From: G963662905 sp965230045
GTDB taxonomy: Bacteria > Bacteroidota > Bacteroidia > Bacteroidales > WRLA01
Reading direction: 5' to 3'
Length of the DNA stretch: 64,000 bases
Assembly: GCA_965230045.1 (NCBI GenBank)
Contig: OZ245940.1
Coordinates: 1,178,001-1,242,000 of the forward strand
Below are positions 53,332 to 63,222 of the stretch, piece by piece; within the stretch, counting starts at the first letter, position 1; each line of letters starts with the position of its first letter. Below the pieces are notes generated by a model. That model did no database searches. It saw nothing but the letters and a program-made list of their open reading frames with translations, and had not been told where the DNA came from. A program made the position numbers and the translations under genes.

Positions 53332-53355
53332 CCGTTTAATCAAAATTACTTTCCT

Positions 53356-54291
53356 ATGAAGTTTGAAAAACCTCTGTCACTTTCCGGACTTGCGATTTTA
53401 ACCGGAAGTGAATTTGATGGGCCGGCAGATTTTCCGGTAACAGGTATCAATGAAATACATATGGTCGTAGCAGGTGACCTTACCTTTGTCGATCATCCCA
53501 AATATTATGATAAAGCATTGAACTCCAATGCAACAACAATCATTATCAATAAAAAAGTGGCCGCCCCTGAAGGTAAAGCACTTTTATATAATGACGACCC
53601 TTTTAGTGCTTATCTCGCTATTGTCAAGAAATACAGGCCTTTCGAGGCAGCATCTGCACAAGTGAGCCCTTCGGCGCAAATAGGGGAAGGTACGGTAATC
53701 CAGCCGGGAGCGTTTGTTGGAAACCATGTGAAAATCGGGAAGAACTGCCTTATTCATGCCAATGTCAGTATTTATGACCATACAGTTATTGGCGACGATG
53801 TTGTGATTCATTCAAATTCGGTAATCGGGGCCGATGCGTATTATTTCCAGCGCAGGAAAGAAGGATTGAAAAAGTTTGAAAGCTGTGGCCGTGTCGTTTT
53901 GGGCGACCGCGTGGAAATTGGTGCTCTTTGCTCAATTGATAAAGGCGTGAGTGGCGATACACATATCGGCCCGGGAACAAAATTTGATAACCATGTACAG
54001 GTTGGCCATGATACCTACATCGGGCGCGATTGCCTGATTGGTGCGCATTGCGCCATTGCCGGCGTAACCCGTATTGAAGATGAAGTACTGATTTGGGGCA
54101 AGGTGGCCATAAACAAAGACCTTGTTATTGGTAAAGGAGCCGTGATCCTTGCTACTTCTGCTGTGGATAAGTCTCTTGCCGGAGGAAAAACATATTTTGG
54201 TATTCCCGCAGTTCCGGCCATGGAAGCCTGGCGCGAAAAAGCCGCCTGCCGTATGTTGCCCGACCTGATCAACAAATTGGACGAATTATAG
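53356..54291 (+). CDS. Second LpxD-like N-acyltransferase
   Basis: 311 residues. N-terminal domain (GLAILTGSEFDGPADFPVTG) and hexapeptide repeats (IGEGTVIQPGAFVGNHVKIG) as in LpxD, with GADAYYFQRRKEGLKKFES in place of the usual GADGFGFAP. That change may alter acyl or substrate specificity. It lies in the same cluster as canonical lpxD, after efp. The closest known situation is paired LpxD paralogues in Bacteroidota; which acylates lipid A cannot be told here. Confidence 0.85.
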   Translation: MKFEKPLSLSGLAILTGSEFDGPADFPVTGINEIHMVVAGDLTFVDHPKYYDKALNSNATTIIINKKVAAPEGKALLYNDDPFSAYLAIVKKYRPFEAASAQVSPSAQIGEGTVIQPGAFVGNHVKIGKNCLIHANVSIYDHTVIGDDVVIHSNSVIGADAYYFQRRKEGLKKFESCGRVVLGDRVEIGALCSIDKGVSGDTHIGPGTKFDNHVQVGHDTYIGRDCLIGAHCAIAGVTRIEDEVLIWGKVAINKDLVIGKGAVILATSAVDKSLAGGKTYFGIPAVPAMEAWREKAACRMLPDLINKLDEL

Positions 54292-54402
54292 GCTTGTCAT
54301 ATTGACATAGCTCCATATGAGTGCCCTTCTGACATTTTTTCCGCCAAATGCTTTATAGGTTTCATGGCATATTAATTGATCTGCCAGGAGAAAAGTCAGT
54401 AT

Positions 54403-54993
54403 ATGAGATTAACCGAAATTAACAATCATCAGGAATTGCTTGCGCATATCAAGGATCGCCAAAAAGCCTACTTATTGCTTTATAAAGGGGGCTCGGATGC
54501 AAGCGAATGTTCTTTGAATAACCTGAAAGAAGCCGAACCGGATGTGGATGAGCTTTGTGTTTGCGCGGCAGATGTCAGCAAAGTGCGCGATATCCATAAA
54601 GAATACGGCATCACCAGCGCGCCATCATTGCTGGAATTTGAAAATGGAAAATTCCGTAATGTGGTAAAAGGCTGCAGCGAACCGGCATTTTATAAAACAT
54701 TTTTTGAAGATGCCGCTTTTTTTGCTGCATCAAAAGATGATGGCAAACCTTCAAAAAGCGTACGCGTTTATACTACGCCATCATGCAGTTGGTGCAATAC
54801 ATTGAAATCGCACCTGAGGAAGCACAGGATTTATTTTGATGAAATTGATGTTTCGCAGGATCTGTCCGCAGCCGAAGAAATGACCCGGAATACAGGGCAG
54901 CGAGGGGTTCCGCAAACCAATATAGAAGGGGAGTGGATTGTGGGTTTTGATAAAGGAAAAATAAACAGATTGCTCGAAATTCAGAAATCATAA
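54403..54993 (+). CDS. Thioredoxin-like plus glutaredoxin fusion
   Basis: 196 residues from ATG 54403 (MRLTEINNHQELL). The N-terminal thioredoxin fold has no CxxC (the position reads SECSLNN), so it is probably non-redox. The C-terminal glutaredoxin has CSWC in VYTTPSCSWCNTLKSHLRKH and the glutathione-site RGVPQTNIEG. Upstream of an orphan groES by 21 nt. Role unknown; a thiol-delivery or binding function is inferred. Confidence 0.8.
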   Translation: MRLTEINNHQELLAHIKDRQKAYLLLYKGGSDASECSLNNLKEAEPDVDELCVCAADVSKVRDIHKEYGITSAPSLLEFENGKFRNVVKGCSEPAFYKTFFEDAAFFAASKDDGKPSKSVRVYTTPSCSWCNTLKSHLRKHRIYFDEIDVSQDLSAAEEMTRNTGQRGVPQTNIEGEWIVGFDKGKINRLLEIQKS

Positions 54994-55014
54994 TATAAAT
55001 TTAACTAAATAAAA

Positions 55015-55299
55015 ATGAAGGAATTACAACCATTAAACCAGCAGGTTCTTCTCGAAATGACCGAGAAAAAAGAACAAAAAACAGCCTCCGGCATCATTAT
55101 CCCGGATTCAGCAAAAGAAAAACCAATGTTTGCTAAAGTTGTCGCGATTTCCAAAATTGATAATCCGGAAATCTCTGTTGGCGATACTGTTTTCTACAAA
55201 AAATTTGCCGGTACCGAGGTGGAATTTGAAGGTAAAAAATTCATGCTGATGCCTTATGCAGATATCATGGCAAAAATTGTTGAAACAGACGAAATTTAA
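55015..55299 (+). CDS. Orphan GroES-like co-chaperonin
   Basis: 94 residues of Cpn10 fold. It has the mobile loop (KKEQKTASGIIIPDSAKEKP) and the beta-hairpin region (VGDTVFYKKFAGTEVEFEG), ending with MLMPYADIMAKI. No groEL is adjacent, so this may be a second copy. It could cap a GroEL encoded elsewhere. Close spacing with the redox fusion suggests co-transcription; a terminator follows. Confidence 0.85.
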   Translation: MKELQPLNQQVLLEMTEKKEQKTASGIIIPDSAKEKPMFAKVVAISKIDNPEISVGDTVFYKKFAGTEVEFEGKKFMLMPYADIMAKIVETDEI

Positions 55300-55320
55300 G
55301 AAGATTAAATGTCTTTCACA

Positions 55321-55349
55321 AAGCCCGGTTCTTGCAGCCGGGCTTTTTT
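55321..55349 (+). terminator. Terminator after the groES-like gene
   Basis: Perfect stem AAGCCCGG / CCGGGCTT followed by Ts, so an upstream in-frame start of tex at 55332 is excluded. Confidence 0.9.
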
Positions 55350-55415
55350 CGTTTCAGCACGACATCTTATTGCGGCGCTGTTTTTCTTATCTTCGCATAT
55401 TTCAAATTACCGGAT

Positions 55416-57548
55416 ATGAACCATGAAAAAATACAGGCCATCATTTCAAATGAATTGGGGCTTAACATAAAGTATCTGAATGCAGCAATAGCACTCTTTG
55501 ATGACGGGGCAACAATCCCGTTTATTGCACGCTACCGCAAGGAAGTGACAGGAAGCATGGATGAGGTGCAACTTGCTGACCTGCAAAAAAGATGGCAGGA
55601 ATTATCTGAACTGGAAAAAAGAAAGGAATTTATACTCGAGACAATTGCCGGACAAGGAAAACTCAATGATGAGCTTAAACAAAAAATCCGCGATTGCTAT
55701 GAATCCGTGAAACTGGAAGATATTTATCTGCCCTATAAACCTAAAAGAAAGACGAGGGCAACAGTTGCTCGTGAACGCGGGCTGGAGCCTTTGGCAGCCT
55801 GGCTGATGAAGCAATATAATGATGATGTCTTCCAAAAAGCAGCATCTTTTTTAAAGCATGAAGATGTTAATAGTGAAGAAGATGCGCTCAAAGGGGCTAT
55901 GGACATCATTGCCGAGTGGGCCAGTGAAAACGAACGTTTGCGTGAAAGGTTGCGGAATTTGTTTCGCAGAAAAGCGGTGTTGATTTCATCGCTTGTGAAA
56001 AGCAAAAAGGATGATGCCGCAAAATACAGCGACTATTTTGAATGGGAAGAGCCGGCTTTGAAAGCACCTTCACATCGTGTTCTGGCAATTTTCCGGGCTG
56101 AAAAGGAAGGCCTTTTGCGTGTAAAAATCCGTCCGGATGAAGATGATGCCATGCAAATTCTTGAACGACAGTTTTTGCGTGCGGATAATCAGGCTGCCGA
56201 TTATGTATATGATGCCCTCGTTGACAGCTATAAACGTCTTTTGCAGCCTTCGCTTGAAAATGAAATTCGGGCCGAAATCAAGTTAAAAGCGGATGCCAAA
56301 GCCATTGCAGTATTCTCTGAAAACCTGCGTCAGCTGCTCTTGCAACCTCCATTAAAAAACAAAAGGGTTCTGGCACTTGATCCGGGTTTCCGTACGGGCT
56401 GCAAATTGGTTTGCATCGACGAACAAGGGAAACTGCTTCATAATGAAACCATCTTTCCCCATCCGCCGCGTAATGAAAAAAAGCAGGCGATCCATAAAAT
56501 CAAATCATTGGTTTCTGCTTACTCCATTGATGCCATCGCGGTAGGAAATGGTACTGCCGGGCGCGAAACGGAAGATCTTCTGCGTGCGGTGCGTTTTGAC
56601 AGGGACGTGCTGGCCGTCATGGTAAGCGAAAATGGAGCCAGTGTTTATTCTGCTTCGGATATCGCACGGGCTGAGTTTCCGCAATACGATGTAACGGTAA
56701 GAGGTGCTGTTTCCATTGGCCGGCGCTTGCAGGATCCGCTTGCCGAACTGGTGAAAATCGACCCGAAAAGCATCGGTGTGGGGCAATATCAGCACGATGT
56801 GGACCAAAGCCTTTTGCAGCAGGAATTGCAAAGGGTTGTGGAAAGCTGTGTCAACCACGTTGGCGTTGATTTGAACACTGCCAGTGTGTCGCTGCTGACT
56901 TATGTTTCCGGGCTGGGACCGGCATTGGCAGCCAATATCATCGACTACAGAAATGAAAACGGCGCTTTTAAATCGCGCAAAGAATTGCTGAAGGTGAAGC
57001 GTTTCGGACAAAAAGCCTTTGTGCAGGCCGCAGGATTTTTGCGTGTGCCCGAAGCAAAAAATCCTTTGGATAATTCCGCGGTGCACCCCGAATCTTATGA
57101 TGTGGTCGAAAAAATGGCCAAATCCCTCGGCAAAAAAGTGGAAGATATTATTGCCTGGGACGAGCTCGAAAAAAATGTGCAGCTGGATCAATTTGTGGAC
57201 GGAAATGTTGGTTTGCCTACTTTGCATGATATTCTTGCCGAATTAAGAAAGCCGGGAAGGGACCCGCGCAAAGGCTTTAAGAAATTTGAATTTGATGAGC
57301 ACGTACATAAAATGGAAGACCTGAAGGAAGGTATGATATTGCCAGGCATCGTCACCAATATTACTGCTTTTGGGGCTTTTGTAGATGTGGGCGTGCATCA
57401 GGAAGGGCTGGTGCATATCAGCCAGTTGGCCGATGCCTATGTGAGTGATCCGGCAGATGTCGTTAGCTTGCACCAACATGTAAAAGTAAAAGTACAGGCT
57501 GTTGATGTGGCAAGAAAGCGTATTAGTTTGACTATGAAGGATTTGTGA
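55416..57548 (+). CDS. tex: Tex-family RNA-binding transcription accessory protein
   Basis: 710 residues from ATG 55416 (MNHEKIQAIISNELGLN). N-terminal helical Tex region (IPFIARYRKEVTGSMDEVQL), a YqgF-like domain (VLALDPGFRTGCKLVCID), helix-hairpin-helix modules (LTYVSGLGPALAANIIDY), and a C-terminal S1 domain (GMILPGIVTNITAFGAFVDV). Tex proteins affect transcription and RNA handling. Single gene after a terminator. Confidence 0.95.
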   Translation: MNHEKIQAIISNELGLNIKYLNAAIALFDDGATIPFIARYRKEVTGSMDEVQLADLQKRWQELSELEKRKEFILETIAGQGKLNDELKQKIRDCYESVKLEDIYLPYKPKRKTRATVARERGLEPLAAWLMKQYNDDVFQKAASFLKHEDVNSEEDALKGAMDIIAEWASENERLRERLRNLFRRKAVLISSLVKSKKDDAAKYSDYFEWEEPALKAPSHRVLAIFRAEKEGLLRVKIRPDEDDAMQILERQFLRADNQAADYVYDALVDSYKRLLQPSLENEIRAEIKLKADAKAIAVFSENLRQLLLQPPLKNKRVLALDPGFRTGCKLVCIDEQGKLLHNETIFPHPPRNEKKQAIHKIKSLVSAYSIDAIAVGNGTAGRETEDLLRAVRFDRDVLAVMVSENGASVYSASDIARAEFPQYDVTVRGAVSIGRRLQDPLAELVKIDPKSIGVGQYQHDVDQSLLQQELQRVVESCVNHVGVDLNTASVSLLTYVSGLGPALAANIIDYRNENGAFKSRKELLKVKRFGQKAFVQAAGFLRVPEAKNPLDNSAVHPESYDVVEKMAKSLGKKVEDIIAWDELEKNVQLDQFVDGNVGLPTLHDILAELRKPGRDPRKGFKKFEFDEHVHKMEDLKEGMILPGIVTNITAFGAFVDVGVHQEGLVHISQLADAYVSDPADVVSLHQHVKVKVQAVDVARKRISLTMKDL

Positions 57549-57619
57549 TAATATTGCGCAACGGCTTGCTCAATTGCAATTTATTGTGTTTTTTTGCGTT
57601 AGCTAACGAAATGAATTCT

Positions 57620-58303
57620 ATGAAGCTTATTTACAGACTTGCCCTACTCGCTTTTCTATTTTCGTTTTTTACCACAGCACATGCACAGGTTATTCGCGGA
57701 GCACTTATCGGAGGCCTGAATATCAGTCAGGTTGATGGTGATGAAGTTTATGGTTTTCACCGGTTTGGAGCCAATTTCGGCGCCGCAGCAATTGTCCCTT
57801 TTAATGAACGCTGGAGCGTTAGCCTGGAAACTTCTTATAGTCAGGAAGGCAGTTATCAGTCGCCGCAATATCCCAATGATTCAGTTACGGGCGAATATGA
57901 TCTCCGGTTAAATTATGTGCGTATCCCTTTATTGGTTCATTATAACGATAAAGACCGGATAACCGCCGGTTTGGGAATGTCGGTCGGACGTTTGGTGGGC
58001 ATATCCGAAAAGGAACACGGCAAAGAAGTTTTGGGCGTTAGCGTGCAGGACGGCCCTTACGAACCCTGGGATTTCAGTGGTGTGGCCGATATCCGTTTCC
58101 GGATTTATCAAAAGCTTCATATGAATGTTCGTTATACATATTCTTTTGTAAAAATTCGTACACGTGATTTCTATAATAAAAACGGTGAGTTTTTGGAATC
58201 GCGCAATCAGTATAATAATGTTTTGAGTTTCCGACTTATTTATATCATCAACGACCGGGCAAAGACTGTGCGTCAGCAAAAGGTCGAAAACAACACGCCC
58301 TAA
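57620..58303 (+). CDS. Outer-membrane beta-barrel protein, PorT-like family
   Basis: 227 residues from ATG 57620, with a signal peptide (KLIYRLALLAFLFSFFTTAHA). ATG 57611 would add three residues. The mature part is a small beta-barrel: alternating aromatic strands and GLNISQVDGDEVYGFHRFG, LRLNYVRIPLLVHYNDKDR, FSGVADIRFRIYQKLHMNVRY. It matches PorT-like outer-membrane families, though the assignment to T9SS PorT itself is not supported. 2 nt before the cupin gene. Confidence 0.78.
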   Translation: MKLIYRLALLAFLFSFFTTAHAQVIRGALIGGLNISQVDGDEVYGFHRFGANFGAAAIVPFNERWSVSLETSYSQEGSYQSPQYPNDSVTGEYDLRLNYVRIPLLVHYNDKDRITAGLGMSVGRLVGISEKEHGKEVLGVSVQDGPYEPWDFSGVADIRFRIYQKLHMNVRYTYSFVKIRTRDFYNKNGEFLESRNQYNNVLSFRLIYIINDRAKTVRQQKVENNTP

Positions 58304-58305
58304 GC

Positions 58306-58800
58306 ATGAAAGCACAAGAATGGATCGAGAATTTACAGCTTAAAGCCCATCCCGAAGGTGGATATTTCCGTGAAATCTATCGCAGCGATGAACGTATTGC
58401 GGCTGATGCGCTGCCCGGACGCTTTAAGGAAGGCAGAAAATTTGCCACATCAATTTATTACCTTCTGGATAAAAAAGATATTTCCGCTTTTCATAAAATT
58501 AAGCAAGACGAAATCTGGCATCATTACGATGGGAAAGGCTGTGAAGTTTTTATCATTTTCAAAGACGGCAGCCTGATTGTGAAGAAGTTGGGCCTTGATG
58601 TTGCCAATGATTGCCACCCACAAATTGTTGTGCCCCGCAATACATGGTTTGCAGCCCGAAACTTAGATAAAGAATCTTTTTCGCTCATGGGGTGTACCGT
58701 TGCGCCGGGCTTTGAATTTGATGATATGGAGCTGGCTGAAACCGAAAGCCTGCTGGCCGAATATCCCGAACATGCTGAGCTCATAAAACAACTGTCATAA
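58306..58800 (+). CDS. Cupin protein of the DUF985 family
   Basis: 164 residues. LKAHPEGGYFREIYRS, SIYYLLDKKDISAFHKIKQDEIWHHYDG and VAPGFEFDDMELAE are typical DUF985 motifs, with cupin His/Glu metal positions. The metal and substrate are unknown; family members have been linked to sugar-epimerase-like chemistry. Very close to the beta-barrel gene upstream. Confidence 0.85.
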   Translation: MKAQEWIENLQLKAHPEGGYFREIYRSDERIAADALPGRFKEGRKFATSIYYLLDKKDISAFHKIKQDEIWHHYDGKGCEVFIIFKDGSLIVKKLGLDVANDCHPQIVVPRNTWFAARNLDKESFSLMGCTVAPGFEFDDMELAETESLLAEYPEHAELIKQLS

Positions 58801-58826
58801 AAAAAGCCCACTTATCGTGAGCTTTA
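58800..58826 (-). terminator. Terminator of the rubrerythrin-like gene
   Basis: On the minus strand, AAAGC-CAC pairs with GTG-GCTTT (single unpaired bases) followed by Ts. Confidence 0.65.
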
Positions 58827-58853
58827 TGCTTGTAAATCAATCTTCAGGATAAA

Positions 58854-59360
58854 TTAAAAAGGCCAAAACTGATTGTCATTCCAGATTTGTTCTTTTAATT
58901 CATCATTAAGCCTTTTCAGTGCTTCATGATGTCCCTTTTCCCAATCGGCCAGCATCTGGTATAAATCTTTTTCCAAAGGATCTTTCGCTTCTGCGGCCCG
59001 ATCACTGTAAACTTTTACGGCACGGGTTTCAAAATCCATGGCCGAAGCTATTGCGGCGGCCTCAAAACTGGCAGCGCCAACCTGCTTCTTGAATTCCTCG
59101 GATAAAACCTTCATCGCTACTTCTTCATTCGGATCTTCTTCATGTGCTTCCGATTTTAGAAACTCATTATGTTGGGTGTAATGCTTAAACTGGCGCGAAA
59201 GAAAACGGATATGCTCATCCTCTTCTTCTGCCATCATGCTGAAAATCTTTTTTGCCGCTTCACTTTTTGTGTTTTCCGCAACCTGGCTGTAAAATGCTTT
59301 GCCCCTGCGCTCGAGCAAAATGGCTTCTTTTAAAATCTCAACGGCTTTGTTGTCTGTCAT
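58854..59360 (-). CDS. Rubrerythrin-like ferritin-family protein
   Basis: 168 residues. Four-helix bundle with paired E/ExxH iron motifs: EAILLERRGKAFYS, MMAEEEDEHIRFLSR, AIASAMDFETRAVKVY, MLADWEKGHHEALKRLN. There is no rubredoxin tail. It probably handles peroxide or iron under oxidative stress, a common trait of anaerobes. The upstream 270 bp (59361-59633) separates it from divergent guaB. Confidence 0.88.
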   Translation of the reverse strand: MTDNKAVEILKEAILLERRGKAFYSQVAENTKSEAAKKIFSMMAEEEDEHIRFLSRQFKHYTQHNEFLKSEAHEEDPNEEVAMKVLSEEFKKQVGAASFEAAAIASAMDFETRAVKVYSDRAAEAKDPLEKDLYQMLADWEKGHHEALKRLNDELKEQIWNDNQFWPF

Positions 59361-59605
59361 AATGTTAGGGTTTTAATTGTAATTGGTGAAATACAATTTA
59401 TTTTTATGAATATAGTTTACATCTTTTTAAACAGTTCAACAGCCAAATAGTTTATCCCCGCATATAAAGTGTATTTTAGGCTTTGTTAAAAAATGTGAAT
59501 ACCCTGCTTTTTGGTTGTGTAAGTTATTGTCTTTCAAGATTTTGTTGTTGTTGGTGGCTTTAAATCAAAATCCAGGTGAGTTTTCGGATAAACGTCTATT
59601 TTTTA

Positions 59606-59613
59606 TACATTTG
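59606..59613 (+). promoter_or_regulatory. -7 box (TACATTTG) of guaB
   Basis: TACATTTG fits the TAnnTTTG consensus 20 nt before the guaB ATG. No clear -33 element. Confidence 0.55.
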
Positions 59614-59633
59614 CAGCTAAAATTTTTGATAAT

Positions 59634-61103
59634 ATGTCATTTGCAACGAACAAAATTACCGGAGAAGGGCTAACCTACGACGACGTACTGCTTTTGCCCG
59701 CATATTCAGAAGTGCTGCCGCGCGATGTTGATACTTCAACCATGTTTTCACGCAATATAAATTTGCGTATTCCTGTTGTTTCCGCTGCTATGGACACAGT
59801 AACCGAATCGCCTATGGCCATTGCCATTGCAAGGGCAGGGGGTATTGGCGTCCTGCACAAAAATATGTCGATTGAGGCTCAGGCTAATCATGTAACCAAA
59901 GTAAAACGCGCCGAAAACGGTATGATCATCGATCCGGTTACACTGGAAGAAGATGCGCTCGTTGAAGATGCACTGGCAATTATGGCCGAATATAAAATCG
60001 GAGGGATTCCGGTTGTGAACGAAAATAAGATCCTCACCGGGATTATCACAAACCGTGATTTGCGTTTTGAGCGGAATATCCATCGCCCCATCGCCGAAAT
60101 CATGACGCGCGAAGTGATCACAACCCACGAATTTGTGAACTTTGAAAAAGCCACCGACATTCTGCAAAAGCACCGTATCGAAAAGCTTCCGGTTGTTGAT
60201 AAAGAGAATAAATTGATTGGTTTGATCACTTATCGCGATATCATCAAACTTAAGGAAAGCCCGCATGCCTGCAAAGATGACAAAGGCCGTTTGCGTGTTG
60301 CTGCCGCTGTGGGTGTTACTGCCGATACGCCCGACCGCATGGAAGCCCTTGTTGCTGCTGGAGTCGATGCAATTATTATCGACACGGCACATGGACATTC
60401 CAGGGGTGTTATTGAAATGGCAGCCTTGATGAAAAAGCGTTTCAGTGGCGTTGATCTGGTGGTGGGAAATATTGCTACCGCTGATGCAGCTCGCGCCTTG
60501 GTAGATGCCGGTGTAGATGCCGTGAAAGTGGGAATTGGTCCCGGATCGATATGTACTACCCGGGTTATTGCCGGAATTGGCGTACCGCAACTATCGGCAG
60601 TTATGAATGTTGCCGAAGCACTCGAAGGTACCGGTATTCCGATTATTGCTGATGGCGGTATCCGTTATACCGGTGATATCGTGAAAGCAATTGCCGGTGG
60701 GGCACACTCCATTATGGCCGGTTCGCTTTTTGCCGGCGTGGAAGAAAGCCCCGGTGAAACTATTATTTTCGACGGAAGAAAATACAAAACATATCGTGGA
60801 ATGGGCTCGCTCGATGCCATGCAAAAAGGTTCGAAAGACCGCTATTTCCAAGATGTGGAAGATGATATCAAAAAACTCGTTCCCGAAGGAATCGTTGGCC
60901 GTGTTCCTTTCAAAGGCTCGCTCAACGAGGTGGTACACCAAATGGTGGGCGGCCTGCGTGCAGGAATGGGCTATACCGGATCGGCCAATATCAATGACCT
61001 CAGAACCAAACAGTTTACGCGCATTACAGCCGCAGGTATCGCCGAAAGCCATCCGCATGATATCACGATCACACGCGAATCACCAAACTACAGCAGAAAA
61101 TAG
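59634..61103 (+). CDS. guaB: IMP dehydrogenase
   Basis: 489 residues. Catalytic Cys loop VGIGPGSICTTRVIAG, flap region KFGGIPV, two CBS domains at about 95-210 (MTREVITTHEFVNFEKATDI), and TGSANINDLRT near the end. Converts IMP to XMP with NAD in guanine nucleotide synthesis. Followed after 25 nt by SurA-like foldase genes, an unusual neighbour, though often seen in this phylum. Confidence 0.97.
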   Translation: MSFATNKITGEGLTYDDVLLLPAYSEVLPRDVDTSTMFSRNINLRIPVVSAAMDTVTESPMAIAIARAGGIGVLHKNMSIEAQANHVTKVKRAENGMIIDPVTLEEDALVEDALAIMAEYKIGGIPVVNENKILTGIITNRDLRFERNIHRPIAEIMTREVITTHEFVNFEKATDILQKHRIEKLPVVDKENKLIGLITYRDIIKLKESPHACKDDKGRLRVAAAVGVTADTPDRMEALVAAGVDAIIIDTAHGHSRGVIEMAALMKKRFSGVDLVVGNIATADAARALVDAGVDAVKVGIGPGSICTTRVIAGIGVPQLSAVMNVAEALEGTGIPIIADGGIRYTGDIVKAIAGGAHSIMAGSLFAGVEESPGETIIFDGRKYKTYRGMGSLDAMQKGSKDRYFQDVEDDIKKLVPEGIVGRVPFKGSLNEVVHQMVGGLRAGMGYTGSANINDLRTKQFTRITAAGIAESHPHDITITRESPNYSRK

Positions 61104-61128
61104 ATTAGAAAATAACAAATAATTGAAA

Positions 61129-63177
61129 ATGAATAACTTCAGAAGTATCTTATCTTTTCTTACGATGATCGCACTGGTAGCCCAAATGGGCATCAGTCCG
61201 CTTTTTGCACAAGAGAACCAGGCAAAAAAATACCTGAACGATAACCGTGTTTTGATGAATATCGGTGGCGACGAAGTGACTGTTGCCGAATTTATGAACG
61301 TATATCTCAAAAATAATGTAAACAGCCAGGTGGTCGATAAAAAATCCATTGATGAATACCTCGACCTGTACATTAACTTTAAGCTTAAAGTTCGCGATGC
61401 AGAAAACCGGGGAATGGATACCCTGACGAAATTCACCGAAGAACTTTCCGGCTACCGCGAGCAATTGGCCCAACCTTATTTTGTTGATGAAAGCATTACC
61501 GAAGAGCTTGTTGCCGAAGCTTATGAACGTATGCAGGAAGATGTCCGTGCAAGCCATATCCTCCTGAAACTCGATAAAAATGCTTTGCCCGAAGATACGG
61601 CCCGTGTTTATAAAAAAATGATGAAAATCCGCAAACGCATCATGAATGGCGAAGATTTTAATGATGTGGCCGTTGAGGTTTCGGAAGACCCCAGTGCTCA
61701 GGACCGTTCCGCACAGGGAAACCATCCGGCCCTTAAGGGAAACCGTGGCGATCTGGGATTTTTTACTGTGTTTAATATGGTTTATCCCTTCGAATCCGCT
61801 GCATATGATCTGGAAGTGGGCGAAGTGAGCATGCCTGTGCGCTCCGATTTCGGCTACCACCTGATCAAAACAACCGGAAAATACCCTGCACTTGGAACCA
61901 TTCAGGTGGCGCATATCTATTTCAGGATTACTTCGGGCTTCTCCGAAGACGACATCACGGAAGTGGAAAACAAAGCAAACGCAGCTTATGAAGAATTGCT
62001 TGCCGGCGCCAACTGGAACGAAACCGTGAAAAAATATTCCGATGACCGCGCTTCAAAAGTGAACAAGGGCCTATTGCCAAAATTTGGTGTGAACCGCATG
62101 GTCCCCGAATTTATTGAGGCAATTCGCGTGCTGGATACCGGAGAATTCAGTAAGCCGGTGCGTACCAATTACGGAATACATATCATTAAATTTGTGGAAC
62201 GCGACGAAATCGGTAGCTTCGACAAAGAAGAAAAGCAAATACGCCAAAAGCTTAAGCGTGATTCGCGCGGACAGCTTAGCAAAGGAGCGATCATCGCGCG
62301 TATTAAAAAAGAATACGGCATAAAAGAAAACTTTAAGGCCCTGCAACCCTTTTACAAGCTTGTGGACAGCAGTATTTTTATGGCAAAATGGGATCCGGCA
62401 AAAGCCGATGGTATGGAAGAAGTCCTATTTAGCCTAGCCGATAAAGATTTTACACAGGCCGATTTTGCGCAATTCCTTGCCGATGAGCAAAGTACGCGCC
62501 GTGCAGAAGAAATTCCGGCATATGTAAATGCGCAGTATTATAAGTTCGTTGATGAAAGCTGCCGAAATTATGAAGATAAACAGCTCGAGAAAAAATACCC
62601 CGAGTTTCGTTTGCTCGTAAAAGAATACCGCGATGGCATCCTGCTTTTCGACCTTACTGATGAAATAGTTTGGAGCAAAGCCATTAAAGATACCACCGGC
62701 CTGCGCGCTTTCCACAAAAAACATGAAGATGATTATATGTGGAAAGACCGCAAGGAAATCAGTATTTTCGAGATCGACAGCCTCCCCGAAGGCAAAGCCA
62801 TGGACAAACTGCTTAAAAAACTGAACAAGAGCATCAAAAAACTTGCCTCTGATGATCAGCTTAAAGCCATGCTCGATGCCGATACTAATATTGTTTATAA
62901 GTATGAAAAAGGCAAATATGAGCAGGGTGTCAACGAATTCGCAGATATGATGGATGCCGCCGGAGCGCTTCCGCAATCACGATTGGACAGCAAACCGGGC
63001 GGTATCCGTATTGTCCGCCTGCTCGGTGTATTGGCTCCCGAGCCAAAAGCCCTTTACGAAGCGCGTGGAATTATCACTGCCGACTACCAGAATTATCTGG
63101 AACAGGAATGGGTGAAAGAACTGCGTGCAAAATATAGTGTTGATGTGGATTCAAAGGTGATGCAAACATTAAAATAA
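61129..63177 (+). CDS. Parvulin-type peptidyl-prolyl isomerase, SurA/PpiD-like
   Basis: 682 residues from ATG 61129. Signal peptide (SFLTMIALVAQMGISPLFAQ). Two parvulin domains: first about 140-250 (VRASHILLKL, GDLGFFTVFNMVYPFESAAYDL, SDFGYHLIKTTGKYP) and second about 260-370 (VAHIYFRI, GLLPKFGVNRMVPEFIEAI, NYGIHIIKFVERD). Periplasmic foldase for outer-membrane proteins. Followed by a second foldase lipoprotein. Confidence 0.9.
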   Translation: MNNFRSILSFLTMIALVAQMGISPLFAQENQAKKYLNDNRVLMNIGGDEVTVAEFMNVYLKNNVNSQVVDKKSIDEYLDLYINFKLKVRDAENRGMDTLTKFTEELSGYREQLAQPYFVDESITEELVAEAYERMQEDVRASHILLKLDKNALPEDTARVYKKMMKIRKRIMNGEDFNDVAVEVSEDPSAQDRSAQGNHPALKGNRGDLGFFTVFNMVYPFESAAYDLEVGEVSMPVRSDFGYHLIKTTGKYPALGTIQVAHIYFRITSGFSEDDITEVENKANAAYEELLAGANWNETVKKYSDDRASKVNKGLLPKFGVNRMVPEFIEAIRVLDTGEFSKPVRTNYGIHIIKFVERDEIGSFDKEEKQIRQKLKRDSRGQLSKGAIIARIKKEYGIKENFKALQPFYKLVDSSIFMAKWDPAKADGMEEVLFSLADKDFTQADFAQFLADEQSTRRAEEIPAYVNAQYYKFVDESCRNYEDKQLEKKYPEFRLLVKEYRDGILLFDLTDEIVWSKAIKDTTGLRAFHKKHEDDYMWKDRKEISIFEIDSLPEGKAMDKLLKKLNKSIKKLASDDQLKAMLDADTNIVYKYEKGKYEQGVNEFADMMDAAGALPQSRLDSKPGGIRIVRLLGVLAPEPKALYEARGIITADYQNYLEQEWVKELRAKYSVDVDSKVMQTLK

Positions 63178-63222
63178 AAATACTTTGCCGGCGTTTTTTC
63201 GCTAAGGCTTTATTCAAAATTC

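Noticed and set aside
57620..58303. T9SS component PorT
   Set aside because: It shares the beta-barrel family type, but length and motifs do not single out the T9SS protein, and no other T9SS gene is near.
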